Shown here: in pieces, positions 1 to 5,162 of the stretch | Layout of the letters: every line of letters begins with the position of its first letter | Position numbering within the stretch: the stretch's first letter is position 1 | Assembly: GCA_006227965.1 (NCBI GenBank) | Contig: SBFL01000128.1 | Location: 1 to 5,162 of the forward strand | Reading direction: 5' to 3' | Length of the DNA: 5,162 bases | Source: Bacteroidota bacterium | GTDB lineage: Bacteria > Bacteroidota > Bacteroidia > Flavobacteriales > Flavobacteriaceae | Notes under the pieces: generated by a model | Told to the model about the DNA's origin: nothing | Seen by the model: only the letters and a program-made list of their open reading frames with translations | Databases searched by the model: none | Position numbers and translations under genes: made by a program

Positions 1-477
1 CTCTATGGGAAATTCGACGATCCGGTTTAGTTCCTTTCCATCCTTGTAAAAAATGAAGGTGGGAACATTCGTTACGTGCAGGCCTTCTTCGTAATTCTGG
101 GGTGTGGATTTATCCCGGGTCATGGTGACCAGGCGTACCTCGTCAACCGGATACCCTGCGCCTTCGAGGATTTTCACAAATTTTGGAACCTCCCGCTGGC
201 TATCCTCGCACCAGGTCCCGATAAAGGCGTGGATCTCCACCTCTTTGAGGAGCGGGGCTATAGCCTGAACCGTGGCGGGATCCGGCTGGGCTGCCCGGTA
301 GTTCAGTTCAAACCAGTCGTCAAAAGGTTTCGTAAGGAGGGAGTCCAGGCTGGCAGTACCCACCAGAATCACCGAATTCCCGTCCGGGACACGAACGGCG
401 TTGTGTTCATAGGAACCTTTACAGAATGCCAACAATAAAAAAAGCAAGGGCAACACTGGGAGAAAGTATCGTTTCAT
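1..477 (-). CDS. Thioredoxin-fold envelope protein with CEDS active site (partial, C-terminus beyond left edge)
   Basis: Reading the minus strand from the ATG at 477-475 gives 159 codons with no stop, so the C-terminus lies outside the window. Residues 1-18 form a signal peptide (KRY, then a leucine-rich core) ending LLAFC; Cys19 suggests a lipoprotein, although Phe at -1 is not standard for a lipobox. The thioredoxin fold is indicated by a beta strand leading into GTWCEDSQREVPKF (residues 87-100) and by the cis-proline stretch NVPTFIFYKDGKEL (137-150). The active site is Cys90-Glu-Asp-Ser93, so the resolving cysteine of CxxC is replaced by Ser. This argues against ordinary disulfide reduction and for a monothiol or non-redox role; that is inference. 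It starts 4 bases after the gpmI stop, so it is probably cotranscribed. Its substrate is unknown. The fold assignment is strong, the function is not. Confidence 0.88.
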   Translation of the reverse strand, partial: MKRYFLPVLPLLFLLLAFCKGSYEHNAVRVPDGNSVILVGTASLDSLLTKPFDDWFELNYRAAQPDPATVQAIAPLLKEVEIHAFIGTWCEDSQREVPKFVKILEGAGYPVDEVRLVTMTRDKSTPQNYEEGLHVTNVPTFIFYKDGKELNRIVEFPIE

Positions 478-481
478 AGAC

Positions 482-1999
482 TTACAATAGGGATTTTCGG
501 TTCATTAATTTGGGTTGGGGAACCCCCATTATTTCAAGGATGGTCGGAGCAATATCGCCGAGTACCCCCGGGTGGATGGTTTTTCGTTCCGCATCCACAA
601 GGATGAGGGGAACGGGATTGGTAGTATGCGCCGTATTGGGCGTCCCGTCCGGGTTGACCATGGTATCGCAATTGCCATGATCCGCAATCACCAGCGTGGT
701 GTAACCGTGTTTTCGTCCGGTTTCGATTACCTCCCCGGCACAGGTGTCCACCGTTTCACAGGCCTTGATGGCAGCCGGCATGCTACCGGTATGCCCGACC
801 ATATCCGGGTTGGCAAAGTTCAGGCAGACGAAATCTGCCGATTCCCTTTCCAGTTCCGGAATGATCGAATCACGAACCTCATAGGCGCTCATTTCCGGTT
901 TCAGGTCGTAGGTGGGAACCTTGGGGGACGGACAAAGGATGCGTTTTTCCCCTTCAAAGGGTGCTTCCCGGCCTCCATTAAAGAAAAAGGTTACATGGGG
1001 ATATTTCTCGGTCTCGGCGATCCGGATTTGTTTTTTCCCTGCTCTGGAAAGCACTTCCCCAAGGGTATCCTTGATGTTTTCCTTATCATAGACCACATGC
1101 ACCCCTTTGAAGGTGTCATCATAGTTGGTCATAGTGACGTAATGAAGTTCCAGGGGATGCATGTTGTATTCGTGGAACGCTTTCTGGGAAAGGGCCTGGG
1201 TTAGCTGACGCCCGCGGTCGGTCCTGAAATTGAAGAAGATCACCACATCTCCCTCTGAGACCCGGGTTAGCGGCTGACCATCAGAATCGGTTACGACAAT
1301 TGGTTTGATAAATTCATCCGTTACGCCTTCCCTATAGCTTTCTTCCATGGCCACAACCGCATCCGTGGCGGCCGTGCCAGTGCCATTTACAAGGAGATCA
1401 TATGCCAGTTTCACCCGTTCCCATCTTTGGTCCCGGTCCATGGCGTAATACCTTCCCACGACCGTAGCGAGTTGGCAGGGTTTACCAATGCAGTGGGCAT
1501 TCAGGTCGGCTATGAACCCCTTGCCACTTTTCGGGTCCACATCCCGACCATCCGTAAAGGCATGGACAAAACTTTGGCAGACCCCGTAGGATTCGGCAGC
1601 TGAGATAAGTCCTTTGAGATGGTCAATATGGCTGTGTACACCCCCATCACTAAGCAATCCAAGGAAATGTACGGGTTTGGAATGGGTCCTGGCATAGGCA
1701 AAAGCTTCCTTTAAAACGGGTTCCTCCTTCAGCCGGTCCTCCCGTACGGCCAGGTTGATTTTGGCAAGGTCCTGATAAACCACGCGGCCGGCACCAAGGT
1801 TCATATGACCCACTTCGGAATTTCCCATCTGGCCTTCCGGAAGCCCCACGTTCATGCCGTCGGTAAGAAGGGTTGTGTGTGGGTAATGCTCATAGAGGGA
1901 ATCCACGAAAGGCGTCTTTGCCTGGGCAATGGCCGAAACCTTCGGGTCAGGTGATATGCCCCAACCGTCCAGGATCATCAGAATTACCTTATTATTCAT
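482..1999 (-). CDS. gpmI: 2,3-bisphosphoglycerate-independent phosphoglycerate mutase
   Basis: This cytoplasmic enzyme interconverts 3-phosphoglycerate and 2-phosphoglycerate in glycolysis and gluconeogenesis through a phosphoserine intermediate, using two metal ions (usually Mn). At 505 residues it has the normal family length. The visible signature residues are Asp11 in LDGWG, nucleophile Ser61 in GQMGNSEVGH, GGVHSH (119-124, His122), HAFTDGRD (146-153), the FRTDRGRQ substrate-binding stretch, KYPHVTFFFNGG, Asp399 and His403 in NPDMVGHTG, Asp440-His441 in IADHGN, and His458 in TAHTTNP. None is missing. The ATG start places LDGWG 10 residues in, as usual for the family. No Shine-Dalgarno is seen upstream, which is normal for Bacteroidota, and a -7-like element lies 24 bases before the start. 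It is followed after 4 bases by the thioredoxin-like gene. Long open frames on the opposite strand are shadows. Confidence 0.98.
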   Translation of the reverse strand: MNNKVILMILDGWGISPDPKVSAIAQAKTPFVDSLYEHYPHTTLLTDGMNVGLPEGQMGNSEVGHMNLGAGRVVYQDLAKINLAVREDRLKEEPVLKEAFAYARTHSKPVHFLGLLSDGGVHSHIDHLKGLISAAESYGVCQSFVHAFTDGRDVDPKSGKGFIADLNAHCIGKPCQLATVVGRYYAMDRDQRWERVKLAYDLLVNGTGTAATDAVVAMEESYREGVTDEFIKPIVVTDSDGQPLTRVSEGDVVIFFNFRTDRGRQLTQALSQKAFHEYNMHPLELHYVTMTNYDDTFKGVHVVYDKENIKDTLGEVLSRAGKKQIRIAETEKYPHVTFFFNGGREAPFEGEKRILCPSPKVPTYDLKPEMSAYEVRDSIIPELERESADFVCLNFANPDMVGHTGSMPAAIKACETVDTCAGEVIETGRKHGYTTLVIADHGNCDTMVNPDGTPNTAHTTNPVPLILVDAERKTIHPGVLGDIAPTILEIMGVPQPKLMNRKSLL

Positions 2000-2290
2000 C
2001 AGCCGGCGGATTTGATGAGGTTCAAAAATAAAAGGATTTATGCAGCTATACTATTAATCCGTTTATTTTTAAGGGAATGATTCGATTCCTATGGCCAGTC
2101 CAAACTACACAAAACAGGGCTGCAACCTGTTAAAAATTCGTTATTTTCAGCATCCTACTGAAACAAATCCCCTGTAGCCTCGTCTTTATGTAAACACCCG
2201 ATTTCCCGGTTACCAATCGCCCGGGGTGGAAAACGAAGCCATCTAAAAAAGCTATGAAAACTCCAAAGAGGGTTTATCCATCAATCAAAA
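2000..2290. other. Intergenic region upstream of gpmI, no gene seen
   Basis: This stretch separates the gpmI start from the terminator of the short membrane-protein gene. Apart from the putative -7 element it holds two weak inverted repeats: AACAGG/CCTGTT at 2113-2118 and 2126-2131 (7-base loop), and CCCGG/CCGGG at 2205-2209 and 2221-2225 (11-base loop). The only ATG-led frames are tiny, for example 28 codons on the plus strand near 2091, and have no protein character. I see no riboswitch, tRNA or known RNA motif. Confidence 0.5.
2023..2030 (-). promoter_or_regulatory. Putative -7 element of the gpmI promoter
   Basis: On the minus strand this reads TATTTTTG, an exact match to the Bacteroidota -7 consensus TAnnTTTG recognised by the primary sigma factor. 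It ends 24 bases before the gpmI ATG, which would give a short leader of about 15 bases. No clear TTTG -33 box is present about 19-21 bases further upstream, so the match is half of a promoter. The region is AT-rich, so chance is possible. Confidence 0.45.
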
Positions 2291-2317
2291 AAAAACCCTG
2301 ACACCGTCAGGGTTTTT
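2291..2317 (-). terminator. Strong intrinsic terminator, likely bidirectional
   Basis: AAAAACCCTGAC (2291-2302) and GTCAGGGTTTTT (2306-2317) form a perfect 12-bp stem closed by a 3-base loop. The outer five pairs are A-T, so the transcript carries a U-tract downstream of the GC-rich hairpin whichever strand is read. On the minus strand it lies 47 bases after the stop of the 55-residue ORF, which supports that ORF being a real transcribed gene and insulates gpmI from it. No plus-strand gene needing termination here is visible. Confidence 0.9.
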
Positions 2318-2364
2318 GATTTTCAGTCGTCATAACTGAAGTGGTGTTCTCGTAAAAGGAGGCG

Positions 2365-2532
2365 TCAGAAATCGAAACCCGTGAATACCCGGTAAAAGAA
2401 TGCATAAAGGGCCATTGAGAGCATCAGGGCACAAAACACGGCATAGCCTTTCATAAGGTATACCATATAGGCGGGCCTGCAGTCCTCAAAGGCATGATCA
2501 TACAGATACTTCAAGTGGGCCAGAATTCCCAT
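2365..2532 (-). CDS. Small single-pass membrane protein, 55 residues, possibly DUF6747-like
   Basis: The minus strand from the ATG at 2532-2530 to the TGA at 2367-2365 encodes 55 residues. The N-terminal half is short and polar to aromatic (MGILAHLKYLYDHAFEDCR), then one hydrophobic segment spans about residues 29-47 (GYAVFCALMLSMALYAFF), ending in a basic and aromatic tail, YRVFTGFDF. This layout, including an ending of the YAFxxRVxTGFxF type, matches my memory of the short flavobacterial family DUF6747, whose function is unknown; that assignment is from recall and untested. A textbook terminator lies 47 bases downstream, and the flanking intergenic sequence is non-coding, so the gene appears to be monocistronic. 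No good -33/-7 pair is evident upstream. The topology and any partner are unknown. Confidence 0.75.
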   Translation of the reverse strand: MGILAHLKYLYDHAFEDCRPAYMVYLMKGYAVFCALMLSMALYAFFYRVFTGFDF

Positions 2533-2824
2533 ACAGTGTCTTTAATGGATAAAGACCAAGCTAGCAGGGATAAGATGCAGGAGAATGGGATTTGGGTATT
2601 CCAAGATACGAAAAAAGAAGATGTGTTCCTGCCGGGGAACCGTATATTCGACCTAAGCTGAATATTTACCGATGGCTGGACGCTTCCAGCTGCAGGAACT
2701 TCCTCCTGACGGCAGCAGCGGTTTGTAAGGGCATGCGTTTTGGGTCAGACGGTGGATCGGGAAATCCCAAATGGTCACCCACCCGGGCAGTTCAGGTCTG
2801 CGAATGAAGATAAACACGACCTTC
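2533..2824. other. Intergenic region between the M15 peptidase and the small membrane-protein gene
   Basis: These 292 bases must hold the 3' end of the peptidase transcript and the promoter of the small gene. There are several inverted repeats: GCTGGA/TCCAGC with a 4-base loop at 2675-2690, TTTGGG/CCCAAA at 2739-2744 and 2766-2771, and GTTCC/GGAAC at 2625-2640. Two minus-strand frames stay open through most of it, one to a TAG at 2655-2653 and one to a TAA at 2668-2666, but neither has a convincing start or a recognisable domain. A plus-strand frame at 2592-2807 is also open and also looks non-biological. The region is GC-rich next to the peptidase and more AT-rich toward 2600. It could be leader or trailer RNA, or a decayed gene. 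Confidence 0.5.
2611..2640 (-). terminator. Weak candidate terminator downstream of the M15 peptidase gene
   Basis: On the minus strand a 5-bp stem GTTCC/GGAAC (2640-2636 with 2629-2625, 6-base loop) is followed by ACATCTTC and then six T residues (2616-2611). The stem is short and the T-run starts 8 bases after it, so it is a poor intrinsic terminator. It also lies about 185 bases after the peptidase stop. No better terminator is visible between that gene and the small ORF. Confidence 0.25.
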
Positions 2825-3556
2825 CTACAATAAATCCGGATTGATGTCCAGAATGTTGTCGGCCACGTAGGAACGTATAAAACCGGTGGTCAGGTGTTCA
2901 CTGCCCAGGAAATCATCCCGTTCCAGGATTCGCAGGATATTCATTTTACGGAAGGCGGCCAGCATGGGGACCGACAGGGGGGCATAACTGTAATGCCACG
3001 GCTCATAGTTAAAGCCCCGGCGCCGGGGGTTGTCCGTATAGACCAGATAGAACCCGTAGTCTTCACTGTGCGCATCCATCCACTTCTTGAAATCCCAGAA
3101 AGGGCCTCCTTCTTCAAATTTCTCAGGTACCAGGACATCCCCGCTGCTGGGTTTGGAGGCATCGATCAGGTCTGCATCCGTCCCCCAGTGGTGCCGGCTC
3201 GTCCCGGGAATGGTGGAATATTCGACAATCCTGTCAATGGCATCCAGGGGTTCCAGGCCTTCTTCCGTAAAAGCCATGTACTTGCCTTCAAAAATGGCGC
3301 GCTGCCGCTCATAACTCCTGTAGCTGCTTACCACTTTTATATCGATCCCATCCTGGTAGGCCGCCCTTTTCATTTCCAGAAAGGCATCGTGTGCCTCCTT
3401 GAGCAGGTTAATTCCCTCCCCGAGGAGCTCCGGGTCCGACCTGCCGGTAAGTTGTTCCAGGGTAAATTCCGGGTCCTGTGACCATAGTGAAACCGGGGGC
3501 ATGCCAAAAGCAAGACCGGCCAACCCGGCCCGCATCAGAAATTTTCTTCGCTCCAT
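2825..3556 (-). CDS. M15 family D-alanyl-D-alanine carboxypeptidase (VanY-like), Tat-type signal
   Basis: This 243-residue exported zinc peptidase is predicted to remove the terminal D-Ala from peptidoglycan stem peptides, or to trim cross-links, in the periplasm. Motifs in order are SSYRSYERQ (77-85), the substrate-side motif of VanY-type enzymes; GTSRHHWGTDADL (118-130), giving zinc ligands His122 and Asp129; and EPWHY (185-189), giving catalytic Glu185 and zinc ligand His188. All key residues are present. The N-terminus MERRKFLMRAG followed by a hydrophobic stretch to about residue 26 looks like a twin-arginine signal (RRKFL). About 55 residues follow EPWHY. It starts 103 bases after the stop of the T9SS protein and may be transcribed separately or by readthrough. 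Nothing in the context links it to vancomycin resistance: no VanRS, VanHAX or VanX neighbours are in view. Cell-wall maintenance is more likely. Confidence 0.93.
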   Translation of the reverse strand: MERRKFLMRAGLAGLAFGMPPVSLWSQDPEFTLEQLTGRSDPELLGEGINLLKEAHDAFLEMKRAAYQDGIDIKVVSSYRSYERQRAIFEGKYMAFTEEGLEPLDAIDRIVEYSTIPGTSRHHWGTDADLIDASKPSSGDVLVPEKFEEGGPFWDFKKWMDAHSEDYGFYLVYTDNPRRRGFNYEPWHYSYAPLSVPMLAAFRKMNILRILERDDFLGSEHLTTGFIRSYVADNILDINPDLL

Positions 3557-3659
3557 AGAATTTTGTTAATTACTGGGGATTCTTTTCGAAGGTATAAAAA
3601 ATGCCTTAAACCCCGAGGGGGAAATCGACGTACAACCCGCAGGGTGTTCTTCTGTTGTG

Positions 3660-4799
3660 TCAGCGGTCCAGAAAGAGGAAGCCCTGGAATTCCAGATCCA
3701 GGTCGTACATACGAAGCAGGTAGAAATAAACCCCTTCCGGAAGGCCAACTTCTTTATTCAGCACCAGGTTGCCCACATTGCAGACCCCCCCGAACTGATC
3801 TGTGTAATTGTCCATCTCAAATACCTTAAGGCCCCTGCGGTCGTAAATCTGAAGGTTGTTGTTGGGGGAATCCGCGAGCTCCTCGATGATCAGTACATCG
3901 TTGATCCCATCCCCGTTCGGGCTCAGGAAAAAGTTATCCAGGGTCAGTACTTCCTGTGGTTCTGCCAGGCTCCCGAAAGACAGAATTTCAAAGGCATCCG
4001 GGACAATGGGCTCTGAGATGGCGAAACCATTGCTGAGGTCCCCGGCTGCGGATTGCGTGCCCAGGGGGATCCATCGCTGGGCGGATTTGCTCCAGCCCAC
4101 CAAAACGATCTCGGAAATGTCTTCCGCAATAGCCCCCAGGCTGCTGTTTGGGTTCCACGTAAGGGTGACCTGCCCGCTGCTGCTGCCTTCCAGCCGCCAG
4201 AATTCCGAAGTGGAAATTGCCTCAATGGTCCGTGGCTTCAGGTCTGTGCGGAATGGGGGGAAGGTGCTGGGGCTGTTCGGGTCTTCCCTGAAATAGCCGC
4301 ATTTGGCCAGGGGGAATATGTCTCCCTCGAGGGTCAGGGGGCGGTATTCCGCAGCATCCCCAACCGGAAAAACCACACTGGACTGGTTCAGGACGGTCAC
4401 ATATCCGTTTACCTTGGAAAGATTGCTTTCTCCCACGGTAAAGGCATTTTGCAGCAGGGCCACATAGAGCTGCGGCAGGGCCTTGTCCGTCAGGAAATCC
4501 CCCTGAATGAAATTCAGGTTGTTGGCCACGTTGATGGGAAGTTGCAGGTCTACAAAAAAGTCATGAGCGATCTCAGCATCGTAAAAGACCGGGGCAAAAC
4601 TTCCTGACACCCTGACCAGGCCATCCCCGTAAAACCCCACCAGGCCGGTGTCCTGCTCAAAAGGGGCCTGGTTGACGAAGGAAAAGTACAGCCCCACCTG
4701 GGCACCTTCATGCAGTTGCATGCCGCCGTTGTGCTGGAGGGCGGGTTGGGCGCCAGCTGTTAGAATTGTCAAAAATAATATGCCAAAAAGCAGCCGCAT
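3660..4799 (-). CDS. Secreted surface protein with gliding-motility-type (CHU_C) T9SS type B sorting domain
   Basis: This 379-residue protein begins with a Sec signal peptide (MRLLFGILFLTILTAGA, cleavage before Gln18). Residues 285-379 form a CHU_C / type B sorting domain: the NFFLSPNGDGIND signature (289-301), LQIYDRRGLKVFE, GVYFYLL, and a terminal FQGFLFLDR resembling the usual 'QGYLYINR' ending. It is therefore expected to cross the outer membrane by the type IX system and be retained on the surface or released. The middle (about 25-280) is beta-rich, with no catalytic motif I recognise; it contains GLVGFYGDG, NNLNFIQGD and SSVVFPVGDAAEYRPLTL (140-157), a stretch seen in Bacteroidota surface proteins. 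The ATG follows the upstream stop directly (TAG-ATG, no gap), so its translation is probably coupled to the fibre-like protein. A role as an adhesin or structural surface protein is inferred. Only two cysteines are visible, Cys167 and one near Cys340. Confidence 0.9.
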   Translation of the reverse strand: MRLLFGILFLTILTAGAQPALQHNGGMQLHEGAQVGLYFSFVNQAPFEQDTGLVGFYGDGLVRVSGSFAPVFYDAEIAHDFFVDLQLPINVANNLNFIQGDFLTDKALPQLYVALLQNAFTVGESNLSKVNGYVTVLNQSSVVFPVGDAAEYRPLTLEGDIFPLAKCGYFREDPNSPSTFPPFRTDLKPRTIEAISTSEFWRLEGSSSGQVTLTWNPNSSLGAIAEDISEIVLVGWSKSAQRWIPLGTQSAAGDLSNGFAISEPIVPDAFEILSFGSLAEPQEVLTLDNFFLSPNGDGINDVLIIEELADSPNNNLQIYDRRGLKVFEMDNYTDQFGGVCNVGNLVLNKEVGLPEGVYFYLLRMYDLDLEFQGFLFLDR

Positions 4800-5162
4800 C
4801 TATTCTTCCTTTTTTTGAAGCAACAGGTACTCAATCCTGGACATCCGTTCTTTCAAGGTTTCGAGTTCCGAGGACAGGTCGGCATTTTCTTTTTGTAGTG
4901 CCTCGATCTTGTCCTCCTGTTCGATGGTATAAAGGAAGAGTTCCTCGATTTTTTCGAGGTTGATTTCAGTAGCGCGATTTATCAGAATTCCCCCCTTAAG
5001 TTTAACATCCCCAGCCGAAGGGACCCCAGGTAAATGATTATTGGATTGAATAAAATTTCGAATTTCCTTTAGGTTCATTAGCCGATACTCCGGGTTCTCA
5101 GGAGCATATCCCTGAAAATATTTTTGGAAAACATAGTCTGGAGTGATGGTTCCTGTAGCCAG
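4800..5162 (-). CDS. Tail-fibre-like coiled-coil protein, C-terminal part (N-terminus beyond right edge)
   Basis: The frame is open from the right edge to the TAG at 4802-4800, giving 120 residues; the internal Met at 5078 is not the likely start because the frame continues upstream with coherent sequence (GTITPDYVFQKYF). The visible part begins with the PDYVF stretch, then LKEIRNFIQSNNHLPGVPSA (31-50), a motif typical of the C-termini of Bacteroidota proteins annotated as tail fibre domain or phage-tail-like. A long coiled coil follows, roughly residues 67-116 (INLEKIEELFLYTIEQ onward, rich in Glu, Leu and Lys), probably for trimerisation. Compared with the usual family pattern there seems to be an insertion between PDYVF and LKEI (QGYAPENPEYRL). 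The upstream domains, signal peptide and total length cannot be seen. It directly precedes the T9SS protein gene, so the two likely build one surface structure. Confidence 0.85.
   Translation of the reverse strand: MATGTITPDYVFQKYFQGYAPENPEYRLMNLKEIRNFIQSNNHLPGVPSAGDVKLKGGILINRATEINLEKIEELFLYTIEQEDKIEALQKENADLSSELETLKERMSRIEYLLLQKKEE

Noticed and set aside
76..438. A 120-codon plus-strand frame opposite the thioredoxin-like gene
   Set aside because: The minus-strand frame has a signal peptide, the WCEDS motif and the cis-proline; the plus-strand translation is a shadow.
515..1204. A 229-codon open frame on the plus strand opposite gpmI
   Set aside because: It lies entirely antisense to a complete, highly conserved gpmI and its translation has no domain character; it arises from the codon bias of the real gene.
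2592..2807. A 71-codon plus-strand frame in the intergenic region
   Set aside because: No recognisable motif, no promoter or terminator around it, and the other frames of the same GC-rich stretch are also open, so openness is not informative.
2675..2824. Possible structural RNA such as RNase P or SRP RNA, suggested by GGAGGAAG-like sequence on the minus strand
   Set aside because: The conserved core elements of RNase P RNA (the pairing GAAAGTCC and ACAGAA regions) and the SRP apical loop are not present.
2825..3556. Vancomycin-resistance gene (vanY proper)
   Set aside because: The family match is to M15 peptidases in general; no other van genes are in view and Gram-negative flavobacteria use such enzymes for wall metabolism.
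3611..3621. CCCC/GGGG mini-hairpin followed by T-rich sequence on the minus strand, downstream of the T9SS gene
   Set aside because: The stem is only 4 bp and the T-run is interrupted and distant, too weak to call a terminator.
4800..5078. A complete 92-residue protein starting at the Met encoded at 5078
   Set aside because: The frame continues without a stop to the window edge with family-typical sequence (PDYVF), so this is the tail of a longer protein.

Overview
The window reads as a chromosomal segment of a flavobacterium (phylum Bacteroidota), with base composition near 50% GC by eye. That is high for the family and would fit a Robiginitalea-like genus, but the genus is a guess. The evidence for Bacteroidota is a C-terminal type IX secretion sorting domain of the gliding-motility (CHU_C) type, a Bacteroidota-style 'tail-fibre' C-terminus with the HLPGVPSA motif, the absence of Shine-Dalgarno sequences, and a TAnnTTTG-type -7 promoter element upstream of gpmI. 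All supported genes lie on the minus strand, so the biological reading order runs from 5162 down to 1.

Right part (5162 to 3660): a two-gene surface module. The C-terminal 120 residues of a fibre-like coiled-coil protein run off the window edge. Its TAG stop directly abuts the ATG of a secreted 379-residue protein with a signal peptide and a type B T9SS sorting domain. The two are almost certainly co-transcribed and translationally coupled. Next comes a 243-residue M15-family (VanY-like) D,D-carboxypeptidase (2825-3556) with a twin-arginine-like signal and a complete set of zinc and catalytic residues.

Middle (2824 to 2000): mostly non-coding, but it contains a short gene (2365-2532) for a 55-residue, single-span membrane protein, followed by a near-perfect intrinsic terminator (2291-2317). 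The 292 bases upstream of this gene contain several small inverted repeats and stop-free stretches whose meaning is unclear. The 291 bases between the terminator and gpmI hold the putative gpmI promoter and nothing else I can support.

Left part (1999 to 1): gpmI, the cofactor-independent phosphoglycerate mutase of glycolysis, complete with all catalytic residues. After 4 bases comes a thioredoxin-fold envelope protein with a CEDS rather than CxxC active site, cut by the left edge. These two form an operon.

Most of the window is ordinary flavobacterial gene content. The least-described parts are the fibre/T9SS pair, the short membrane protein with its own terminator, and the monothiol thioredoxin-like protein. 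I see no CRISPR array, insertion sequence, tRNA, rRNA, phage integration signal or defence system.
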